Origin: Clostridia bacterium
GTDB taxonomy: Bacteria > Bacillota > Clostridia > Christensenellales > Maliibacteriaceae
Reading direction: 5' to 3'
NCBI GenBank assembly: GCA_017935825.1
Contig: JAGBGW010000189.1
Location: 1 to 8,291 of the forward strand
DNA length: 8,291 nt
The notes under the pieces: model-generated
What the model saw: only the letters and a program-made list of their open reading frames with translations
What the model was told of the DNA's origin: nothing
Database searches by the model: none
Made by a program: the position numbers and the translations under genes
Shown here: positions 1 through 5,667 of the stretch, in pieces
How the letters are laid out: each line of letters opens with the position of its first letter
How positions within the stretch are numbered: position 1 is the stretch's first letter

Positions 1-1
1 G

Positions 2-472
2 CAGGAGCAGATTGCAATGTTCCAGGTGATGGAAGACACCATGAAGTCCTCCATTTCTTCTGCACAGCGCACCGCTGACAAGGTTCTTGAAAACGCACAC
101 CGCGAGGCAGAGCTGATCACCCGTCGTGCACAGCTTCAGGCTGACAAGGAAGTTTCCATGGCACTTCGCGAAAGCGAAAAGCAGCTGGCAGCAAACCGCC
201 GCGAGGCAGAGACTTTGGTTGCCAACGCCCGCAAGGAAGCTGAAATTGCAATGCAGCAGGCTGAACAGGCCCGTGAGAAGGTTGCAGAATACGGCGCACG
301 CGTTCGTATTGCACTGGAAGCACAGATGGCGATCCTCTCCGGCGACAAGCTCTTCCACGTTTCCTCCTATGCACTGCCCGAAGCACCTGCTGAAGAGGTG
401 GAAGTTGCAGAGCAGCAGGCTGGTTTTGAGTATCGTCCTGCATTCGATGAGGCTGAGGAGATCATCGAATAA
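2..472 (+). CDS. divIVA: DivIVA-family cell division/polarity protein, C-terminal part (5' end outside the window)
   Basis: DivIVA proteins are cytoplasmic coiled-coil scaffolds that gather at curved membrane at division sites and poles and recruit division or growth partners. The reading frame is open from base 2, so the gene starts upstream and only about 156 C-terminal residues are visible. The conserved N-terminal membrane-binding segment is missing from view. What remains is typical: a long Glu/Ala/Arg/Lys-rich coiled coil, with recurring R-x-E-A-E blocks at 11-residue spacing over bases 95-292. It is followed by YGARVRIALEAQMAILSG, which resembles the conserved segment that ends the DivIVA coiled coil (aromatic/R-x-R...LLEAQL), and then an acidic tail ending EEIIE. 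An internal ATG at 17 is unlikely to be the true start, because the frame continues upstream in coiled-coil style (QEQIA). An intrinsic terminator lies 20 nt after the stop, so this is the last gene of its transcription unit. Alanine codons are mostly GCA, as in yebC. A related DivIVA-domain protein such as GpsB is less likely because the coiled coil is too long. Confidence 0.85.
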   Translation, partial: QEQIAMFQVMEDTMKSSISSAQRTADKVLENAHREAELITRRAQLQADKEVSMALRESEKQLAANRREAETLVANARKEAEIAMQQAEQAREKVAEYGARVRIALEAQMAILSGDKLFHVSSYALPEAPAEEVEVAEQQAGFEYRPAFDEAEEIIE

Positions 473-491
473 TCCATCTTCAAAAAAACAG

Positions 492-530
492 ACATCCGAT
501 GTGTGGGTATCATGCGTCGGATGTTTTTTT
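492..530 (+). terminator. Rho-independent terminator after divIVA
   Basis: The arm at 492-501 (ACATCCGATG) pairs with 515-524 (CGTCGGATGT), giving ten pairs with one T-G wobble and a 13-nt loop. A run of seven T follows at 524-530. This is a textbook intrinsic terminator placed 20 nt after the divIVA stop. A run of seven A at 482-488 precedes the stem, so the same element could also stop transcription arriving on the minus strand. Confidence 0.9.
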
Positions 531-562
531 GCGTATTTGTACTATGTTTATAGTGTTTTTCT

Positions 563-591
563 TTGCAATACAGGCCTGTCCGTGATAAAAT
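563..591 (+). promoter_or_regulatory. Predicted sigma-A-type promoter with extended -10, upstream of yebC
   Basis: A -35-like TTGCAA at 563-568 is followed after exactly 17 nt by TAAAAT at 586-591. A TG at 583-584 sits one base before the -10 hexamer, making it an extended -10 element. It lies between the divIVA terminator and yebC, so it is well placed to drive the yebC-to-queA unit. Initiation would be expected around 597-600, leaving a leader of roughly 50 nt. This is a prediction from sequence only. Confidence 0.65.
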
Positions 592-648
592 ATAACGTGC
601 AGGCTTTTGCCATGCAAAAATTTATTTAAGATTCGGAGTTTTAGAAAT

Positions 649-1383
649 ATGTCAGGCCATAGCAAATGGAACAACATCAAGCGCAAGAAGGAAAAGACGG
701 ACGCACAAAAGGGCAGAATCTTCACCAAGATCGGCCGTGAGATCGCAGTAGCAGTTAAGGCCGGCGGTCCTGACCCCGTCAGCAATCCTCGTCTTGGCGA
801 CGTCATTGCAAAGGCAAAGGCAGCCAATATGCCCAACGATACCATCACAAGAAGCATCAAGAGAGCTTCCGGCGAAGATGCAAACGTTGTTTACGATTCC
901 ATCACCTACGAAGGTTATGGCGCAGGCGGCGTTGCTGTTGTCGTGGAAGCACTGACCGATAACCGCAACCGTACCGCAAGTGATGTGCGTCATTGCTTCT
1001 CCAAGTGCGGCGGTTCCCTCGGCACCACCGGTTCTGTTTCCTGGATGTTCGACCGCAAGGGCGTTTTCGTCATCGATGCAGAGGGCAAGGATGCAGACGA
1101 AGTGATGATGCTGGCACTGGATGCAGGCGCAGAAGACTTCTCCGACGGCGATGAAGAATTCGAGATCACCTGCGATCCTGCAGATTTCCACGCAGTACGC
1201 ACCGGTCTTGAAGAAGCAGGTCTTGAGTTCCTGTCCGCTGAGATCGTCATGCTGCCTCAGAACACTGTCGCCATCGATGCTGATACTCAGGCCAAGTTCG
1301 AGAAGATGATCGACATGCTGGAAGAATCTGACGACGTACAGAACATCTACCACAACGCAGAGCTTCCCGAGGACGAGGAATAA
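649..1383 (+). CDS. yebC: YebC/PmpR family protein (ribosome-associated translation factor or transcriptional regulator)
   Basis: This is a cytoplasmic protein of the YebC/TACO1 family. Members have been described as DNA-binding regulators (PmpR) and, more recently, as factors that help ribosomes through difficult stretches such as polyproline. The 244-residue product begins MSGHSKWNNIKRKK, the family's signature N-terminus, and contains MPNDTITRSIKRASG (residues 61-75), TYEGYGAGGVAVVVEALTDN (86-105) and SWMFDRKGVF (131-140). The length matches the family. I chose ATG 649 over the in-frame ATG at 607, because the upstream 14 residues have no family counterpart and GGAG at 635-638 is suitably spaced for 649. 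It is the first gene after the predicted promoter at 563-591. It lies 29 nt ahead of proA, and the ruv genes follow further downstream, a common neighbourhood. Alanine is coded GCA 19 times out of 27 and never GCG, which suggests strong codon selection. The family assignment is secure; which of the two proposed activities applies cannot be told from sequence. Confidence 0.95.
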   Translation: MSGHSKWNNIKRKKEKTDAQKGRIFTKIGREIAVAVKAGGPDPVSNPRLGDVIAKAKAANMPNDTITRSIKRASGEDANVVYDSITYEGYGAGGVAVVVEALTDNRNRTASDVRHCFSKCGGSLGTTGSVSWMFDRKGVFVIDAEGKDADEVMMLALDAGAEDFSDGDEEFEITCDPADFHAVRTGLEEAGLEFLSAEIVMLPQNTVAIDADTQAKFEKMIDMLEESDDVQNIYHNAELPEDEE

Positions 1384-1412
1384 TTGCGAGAATTTACATT
1401 GGAGTGCTGCAT

Positions 1413-2654
1413 ATGACCACGATCCAAACGGTGCAGGCGGCAAAAAATGCCGCGCGAAGCTGCGCATTATTGTCTGAAAATACCAGACGGGGCATTTTGC
1501 TTGCCATGGCGGATGCGCTGCTTGAGAATACGGAAAACATTCTTAGCGCCAATGCCCTTGATATGGCACGCGCCAAAGAAGCAGGCAGAAACAGCCAGTT
1601 TCTGGATCGTCTTATGCTCAGCGAAGATCGCATCCGTTCCATGGCGCAGGGCGTGCGTGACGTGGCAAATTTGCCCGACCCGCTTTGCGGCATGCGTGAT
1701 GTGGTCACCCGTCCCAATGGACTGACCATTGCCAAAAAGCCCGTGCCATTGGGCGTTGTCGCCATCATCTATGAGGCACGACCCAACGTGACGGCGGATT
1801 CCATCGCACTTTGTGTCATGTCTGCAAACGCAGTGGTTCTGCGCGGCGGAAGCGAAGCCATCGATTCCAACCGTGCCATCGCAGGCGTGATGATCGAAGC
1901 GGCAAATGCTTCGGATATGCCTGAAGGTGCCATTGCGCTGATTGAAGATACTTCCCGCGAAAGTGCACAGCAGCTGATGCACATGAACGGACTGGTCGAC
2001 GTGCTGATCCCCCGTGGGGGCAAGGGTCTGATCGATTCCGTGGTGCGTGAGGCCACTGTGCCCGTCATCCAGACAGGCGCAGGTGTGTGCCATGTGTATG
2101 TGGATGCAACAGCCGACGTTCAAATGGCGACGAACATCATCGTCAATGCCAAGTGCAGCAGACCTTCTGTGTGCAATGCGGCGGAGACTTTGCTTGTGCA
2201 TCGCGCCATTGCAAGATTCTTCCTGCCCGACTGCCTGATGCGTCTTGCTGAGGCGGGCGTGGAACTTCGCGGCTGTGAAAAGACACGGATGATCATCCCA
2301 GAACTTGCACAGGCAACGGATGAGGATTGGGAGACTGAGTACGGTCAGCTGATCTTGTCTGTCAAGATCGTGGATTCTTTGCAGGAAGCTGTGGAACATA
2401 TCACCCGTTACGGCACAGGTCACAGCGAGACCATCGTCACGCAGGACATTGCCAAGGCGCAGGAATTCACCAACATGGTGGATGCGGCAGCGGTCTACGT
2501 CAATGCCTCCACCCGCTTTACCGACGGCTTTGAATTCGGCTTCGGCGCGGAGATCGGCATCAGCACCCAGAAACTGCACGCAAGAGGTCCCATGGGGCTT
2601 TCTGCCCTTACATCCTATAAATACATCGTGCTTGGCTCCGGTCAGGTAAGATAA
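1413..2654 (+). CDS. proA: Gamma-glutamyl phosphate reductase (glutamate-5-semialdehyde dehydrogenase)
   Basis: ProA carries out the second step of proline synthesis from glutamate, reducing gamma-glutamyl phosphate to glutamate-5-semialdehyde with NADPH. The 413-residue product belongs to the aldehyde dehydrogenase superfamily and has the usual ProA length. Visible signatures are PLGVVAIIYEARPNVTADS (residues 112-130), the cofactor-region LRGGSEA (143-149), IPRGGKGLI (199-207), GVCHVYVD (224-231), the catalytic block RPSVCNAAETLLVH with Cys254 as expected nucleophile, and the C-terminal FGFGAEIGISTQKLHARGPMGL (375-396). ATG 1413 is preferred: GGAG at 1401-1404 is 8 nt upstream, whereas the in-frame GTG at 1404 overlaps that site. 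ProB (glutamate 5-kinase), the usual partner, is not in this window. The gene sits between yebC and the ruv cluster, with which it has no direct functional link. Its alanine codons are an even mix of GCA, GCC and GCG, unlike yebC and the next gene. Confidence 0.97.
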   Translation: MTTIQTVQAAKNAARSCALLSENTRRGILLAMADALLENTENILSANALDMARAKEAGRNSQFLDRLMLSEDRIRSMAQGVRDVANLPDPLCGMRDVVTRPNGLTIAKKPVPLGVVAIIYEARPNVTADSIALCVMSANAVVLRGGSEAIDSNRAIAGVMIEAANASDMPEGAIALIEDTSRESAQQLMHMNGLVDVLIPRGGKGLIDSVVREATVPVIQTGAGVCHVYVDATADVQMATNIIVNAKCSRPSVCNAAETLLVHRAIARFFLPDCLMRLAEAGVELRGCEKTRMIIPELAQATDEDWETEYGQLILSVKIVDSLQEAVEHITRYGTGHSETIVTQDIAKAQEFTNMVDAAAVYVNASTRFTDGFEFGFGAEIGISTQKLHARGPMGLSALTSYKYIVLGSGQVR

Positions 2655-2655
2655 A

Positions 2656-2701
2656 CGGGCGACAATTTGCCCGAAAAAACCCGATGGGGAAGCGCCCCGT
2701 C
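2656..2701 (+). other. Two tandem hairpins between proA and the membrane-protein gene
   Basis: Stem one pairs 2656-2662 (CGGGCGA) with 2667-2673 (TTGCCCG) around a four-base loop, with one G-T wobble. Stem two pairs 2683-2689 (GATGGGG) with 2695-2701 (CCCCGTC) around a five-base loop, again with one wobble. Stem one is followed by six A and stem two by the ribosome binding site, so neither has the T-run of a plus-strand terminator. They may act as mRNA processing or stability elements, or modulate translation of the next gene. The function is inferred; the pairing is plain in the sequence. Confidence 0.5.
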
Positions 2702-2706
2702 AGGCG

Positions 2707-2713
2707 AAGGAGG
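2707..2713 (+). promoter_or_regulatory. Strong ribosome binding site that supports a TTG start at 2722
   Basis: AAGGAGG at 2707-2713 is a near-perfect Shine-Dalgarno sequence with 8 nt to TTG 2722. The in-frame ATG at 2731 would be 17 nt away, which is too far. Another GGAG at 2724-2727 would be only 3 nt from that ATG, which is too close. The site therefore favours TTG as start. Confidence 0.7.
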
Positions 2714-2721
2714 ATAAGACT

Positions 2722-3480
2722 TTGGAGTCGATGAAACTTAGAAAAGACAGATATGGTTATGAGCAGCGCATCAAAAACGGCGGTCTGGTCTTCTATGTCT
2801 GCACATTTGCCACCATTGTCAACGTACTGCTGTATTACGTTGATTTCTACGTAAAATTCCCCGTGGGTCTTCACACCACCCAGTACTGGTTTGTGGAGCA
2901 TTGCACTGACATCGGCATGAACCCCTGGGTCGGCGCAGGTCTGACGACCCTGATTGCCGCAGGCGTTGCCGTTGCAGGTTATTTTGCAAGAGAAAAGCGC
3001 AAGTACTACGTCTTTATGGCAGGTGCACTGATCTTTTCCATGGATATTCTGGGCATTTTCACCCCCGATGCGCAGATCATCTCCTTCGCAGGGGAAGATA
3101 TGCTGCAGACCTACGACAAGATGCTGATCCTGCTGTTTGACGTCTATGGCGCATTCATGCTCTTCAGCGGCTATCGCTCCATGCGCAAGATCAACGAGAT
3201 CGATGCAAAGGTCAAGGAACTTGGCATGACCCCCATTCCTGCAGATGACAATCCGCTCAAGGATATGAGCAAGTCCGAGCGTGAAGCTTACGAAAAAGAA
3301 AGCAAGCGCGGTCTTGTTGGAAAGATGTTCTCTCCTGCAAACAAGGCAGAGGAATCCGTTGTGTCCATCGACCACTCTGCTGCATGGCCCGAACCTGCAC
3401 AAAGCGGCAAAAAGGCAAAGGCTGAGCGTATCGCACGCGAGGATGCACAAGCCGCTGCGGAAAGCGAACAGGCAGAATAA
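2722..3480 (+). CDS. Unidentified four-helix membrane protein with a charged cytoplasmic tail
   Basis: I do not recognise this 252-residue protein. It has a basic N-terminus (about residues 1-19) and four likely membrane helices at about 20-42, 69-88, 95-114 and 132-151. The positive residues after helix 2 (REKRK, 90-94) and helix 4 (RSMRK, 152-156) place both termini in the cytoplasm by the positive-inside rule. A soluble tail of about 100 residues follows, rich in Lys, Glu, Ala and Ser and probably partly disordered. No signal peptidase site, catalytic motif or known transporter signature is evident. TTG 2722 is chosen because AAGGAGG lies 8 nt upstream; ATG 2731 would shorten it by three residues. 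The stop codon directly abuts the ruvC ATG, so ruvC is probably translationally coupled to it. Its alanine codons are strongly GCA-biased like yebC, suggesting good expression. It could be a small lineage-specific integral membrane protein; a role in recombination is suggested only by position. Confidence 0.8.
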   Translation: MESMKLRKDRYGYEQRIKNGGLVFYVCTFATIVNVLLYYVDFYVKFPVGLHTTQYWFVEHCTDIGMNPWVGAGLTTLIAAGVAVAGYFAREKRKYYVFMAGALIFSMDILGIFTPDAQIISFAGEDMLQTYDKMLILLFDVYGAFMLFSGYRSMRKINEIDAKVKELGMTPIPADDNPLKDMSKSEREAYEKESKRGLVGKMFSPANKAEESVVSIDHSAAWPEPAQSGKKAKAERIAREDAQAAAESEQAE

Positions 3481-3975
3481 ATGATTATTTTAGGCATCGA
3501 CCCCGGCCTTGCAACGATCGGCTACGGCGTGATCCGTGCGGAAGGTGTGCGCCAGAGCGTGATTGACTACGGGGTCATCACGACGCCGGCAAAACAGCCC
3601 CTTCCCTCACGGCTCAAGATGATCTATGAAGCGGTTTTGCAGTTGTATGATCGCTTCAATCCCGATGCCGTTGCGTTGGAGGAGCTGTTTTTTAATACCA
3701 ACATCACCACGGGTATTGCCGTGGCACATGCACGCGGCACTATTTTGACCGCACTTGCCCAGAAGACGGAGAATCTTTATGAGTATACGCCCCTTCAGGT
3801 CAAGCAGTCGGTGGTGGGCTACGGCCGCGCCGAAAAGCAGCAGGTACAGCTGATGGTGCGCTCTCTTTTGAACCTGAAGGAGACCCCCCGTCCCGACGAC
3901 GCGGCGGATGCGCTGGCGGTTGCTTTGTGTCTCGTTAACTCGGGTATGATGGACAAAACCTTTAGAATCCAATAA
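3481..3975 (+). CDS. ruvC: Holliday junction endonuclease RuvC
   Basis: RuvC is a dimeric Mg2+-dependent nuclease that cuts four-way junctions symmetrically to finish homologous recombination and replication-fork repair, working with RuvAB. The 164-residue protein has the expected length and RNase H-like fold signatures. It starts MIILGIDPGLATIGYGVI, with Asp7 as the first acidic ligand. Glu67 lies in VALEELFFNTN, and Asp140 and Asp143 lie in PDDAADALAVAL, completing the catalytic acidic quartet. The KQSVVGYGRAEKQQVQ segment (108-123) matches the conserved basic region. The ATG follows the previous stop with no gap, and only a weak AGG (3470-3472) precedes it, so its translation probably depends on ribosomes finishing the membrane-protein gene. 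RuvA starts 18 nt downstream. No key residue is missing. Confidence 0.97.
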   Translation: MIILGIDPGLATIGYGVIRAEGVRQSVIDYGVITTPAKQPLPSRLKMIYEAVLQLYDRFNPDAVALEELFFNTNITTGIAVAHARGTILTALAQKTENLYEYTPLQVKQSVVGYGRAEKQQVQLMVRSLLNLKETPRPDDAADALAVALCLVNSGMMDKTFRIQ

Positions 3976-3993
3976 GAAACAGGTGAAAGCGCT

Positions 3994-4596
3994 ATGATTT
4001 CAGTTTTGCAGGGTACAGTTGAAGACAGAACTTCCGACAGCCTGGTCATCATGACCGATGGCGGCATCGGTTTTTTGGTAAGCGTGCCTGCCTCTTTGGC
4101 GGCAAGCGCACCTGCAAACGGCAAGCGCATGCGCCTTATGACCCACATGGCAGTACGCGAAGATGCCGTGCAGCTGTACGGGTTTGAAGATGCGCAGCAA
4201 AAAGACCTGTTTTTGAAGCTGGTCGCCATCAGTGGTGTAGGGCCCAAGGCGGCAATGTCCATTTTGTCCACGTTGAGCGTGCAGGAGCTTCTGGCAGCGG
4301 TTGCCACCAACGATGCAAAATCCATCACCCGTGCGCCGGGTGTGGGTAAAAAGATCGCAGAGCGCATTATTTTGGAACTGCGCGGCAAGATGGATAGCTT
4401 CATCGCAGGCACGCAGGCGGCGGTGCAGGTTGCGGCAGTATCGGCAGGCAATGCGCAAAGTGAGGCCGTACAGGCGCTTATGTCCCTTGGCTACACAGGG
4501 GCAGAGGCCATGACCGCCATCGCAAAAGTGGATGACGGCAAGGCAAAGACAGAAGAACTGATCCTTCGTGCGCTTCGCATGCTGGATCAAGCTTAA
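3994..4596 (+). CDS. ruvA: Holliday junction branch-migration protein RuvA
   Basis: RuvA forms tetramers that clasp the four-way junction, hold it open and load RuvB rings for branch migration. The 200-residue product has the normal three-domain layout. An N-terminal OB-fold (about 1-63) begins MISVLQGTVE and includes GGIGFLVSVP. Next come two helix-hairpin-helix motifs: ISGVGPKAA (79-87) and APGVGKKIAERI (114-125). A linker rich in Ala, Gln and Val (about 136-152) leads to domain III (about 155-200), which contacts RuvB and contains EAVQALMSLGYTGAEA. AGGTG at 3981-3985 lies 8 nt before ATG 3994. The gene lies between ruvC and ruvB, 18 and 21 nt away, so all three should be made from one transcript. 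Confidence 0.97.
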   Translation: MISVLQGTVEDRTSDSLVIMTDGGIGFLVSVPASLAASAPANGKRMRLMTHMAVREDAVQLYGFEDAQQKDLFLKLVAISGVGPKAAMSILSTLSVQELLAAVATNDAKSITRAPGVGKKIAERIILELRGKMDSFIAGTQAAVQVAAVSAGNAQSEAVQALMSLGYTGAEAMTAIAKVDDGKAKTEELILRALRMLDQA

Positions 4597-4617
4597 GACG
4601 CCAGGGAGGAACATGCC

Positions 4618-5667
4618 ATGGAAGAACAGCGTATCGTAAGCGGTATGCCAAGCATCGAAGATGTGGCCGAAGGCAGTCTTCGTCCGCGTCAGATGTCCGA
4701 TTATGTGGGACAGGAACGGGTCAAGACCATGCTGTCCATCTTTATTCAGGCGGCAAAACATCGCGATGCCGTGCTGGATCACGTCCTGCTGTACGGGCCG
4801 CCCGGACTTGGTAAAACCACCCTTGCAAACATCATTGCAAACGAGATGGGCACCAGCATCCGCATTACTTCCGGCCCTGCCATCGAAAAGCCCCGTGACC
4901 TTGCAGGTCTTGTGACCAACTTAAACGACGGCGATATCCTTTTCATTGACGAAATTCATCGTCTGAATCACAGCGTGGAAGAGGTGCTCTATCCTGCGAT
5001 GGAGGACTATGCCCTTGACATCATGCTGGGTCAGGGGCCCGGTGCAAGAAGCATTCGCCTTGATTTGCCCAAGTTTACTCTGGTTGGTGCCACTACGAGA
5101 GCAGGCATGCTCACCGCACCTTTGCGCGACCGCTTTGGCATCATCGGTCATTTGGAAATGTATTCCGTGGAGGAACTTGCGCGCATCATCACCCGTTCTG
5201 CAGGCATCTTGGACGTGGCGATCGAGCACGAAGGTGCCATTGAACTGGCGCGCCGCTCCCGCGGAACGCCCCGTATCGCCAACCGTCTGCTTCGCCGTGT
5301 GCGCGACTATGCGGACGTACAGGCAAACGGCGTCATCACCCGTGACGTAACGATCGCGGCGACCGAGCTTTTGCAGGTGGATGCATTGGGCCTTGACCTG
5401 ATCGACCGCCGCATTTTGGAGACCATGATCTATAAGTTTTCCGGTCGTCCCGTGGGTCTTGATACCCTCGCCGCCATCACGGGCGAGGATGCAGGTACCA
5501 TCGAGGAGGTCTATGAACCCTATCTTTTGCAGCAGGCGCTGATCGTGCGCACGCCAAGAGGCCGCATCCCCACGCATTTGGCCTATCAGCATCTTGGCCT
5601 TCCCGTACCCGAGGAAGAAGCCCCCAAGGCTGTACAAACTTCGTTTTTGGATGGAGAAAAGAATTGA
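4618..5667 (+). CDS. ruvB: Holliday junction branch-migration motor ATPase RuvB
   Basis: RuvB is the AAA+ motor that forms hexameric rings on two arms of a RuvA-bound junction and pumps DNA through it using ATP. The 349-residue product shows every expected element: the N-terminal LRPRQMSDYVGQ (21-32), Walker A GPPGLGKT (60-67), Walker B ILFIDEIH (107-114), sensor 1 GATTR (157-161), the arginine finger in LTAPLRDRFG (Arg170), sensor 2 in RGTPRIANRLLRRVRD (215-230), and the C-terminal winged helix with RTPRGR (311-316). AGGGAGGA at 4603-4610 positions ATG 4618; the ATG at 4613 is out of frame. The protein is about 15 residues longer than compact homologues such as the B. subtilis one. The extra residues form an acidic tail ending in QTSFLDGEKN. 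Its TGA overlaps the queA start by four bases, indicating translational coupling. Confidence 0.98.
   Translation: MEEQRIVSGMPSIEDVAEGSLRPRQMSDYVGQERVKTMLSIFIQAAKHRDAVLDHVLLYGPPGLGKTTLANIIANEMGTSIRITSGPAIEKPRDLAGLVTNLNDGDILFIDEIHRLNHSVEEVLYPAMEDYALDIMLGQGPGARSIRLDLPKFTLVGATTRAGMLTAPLRDRFGIIGHLEMYSVEELARIITRSAGILDVAIEHEGAIELARRSRGTPRIANRLLRRVRDYADVQANGVITRDVTIAATELLQVDALGLDLIDRRILETMIYKFSGRPVGLDTLAAITGEDAGTIEEVYEPYLLQQALIVRTPRGRIPTHLAYQHLGLPVPEEEAPKAVQTSFLDGEKN
5653..5667 (+). promoter_or_regulatory. Ribosome binding site and TTGA overlap that fix the queA start
   Basis: GGAG at 5653-5656, still inside ruvB, lies 7 nt before TTG 5664. TTGA at 5664-5667 holds both the queA start and the ruvB stop. 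The protein begun here (MKTSDFDYYLP) is exactly the family's conserved N-terminus, so the rare TTG start is well supported. Confidence 0.85.

Noticed and set aside
126..629. A 167-codon plus-strand frame overlapping divIVA and running through the terminator
   Set aside because: Out of frame with the coiled-coil gene, Trp/Ser/Arg-rich without pattern, and it crosses an intrinsic terminator and promoter.
607..648. In-frame upstream ATG that would add 14 residues to YebC
   Set aside because: The family begins at M-[SA]-G-H-S-K-W, and the extension has no family counterpart. GGAG at 635-638 fits the start at 649.
652..1467. A 271-codon minus-strand frame opposite yebC
   Set aside because: Cys- and Val-rich shadow of a GCA-biased gene; no domain, and it would conflict with a well-supported family gene.
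1467..2579. A 370-codon minus-strand frame opposite proA
   Set aside because: Same reasoning: a composition-driven shadow with no recognisable motif, while proA on the plus strand is certain.
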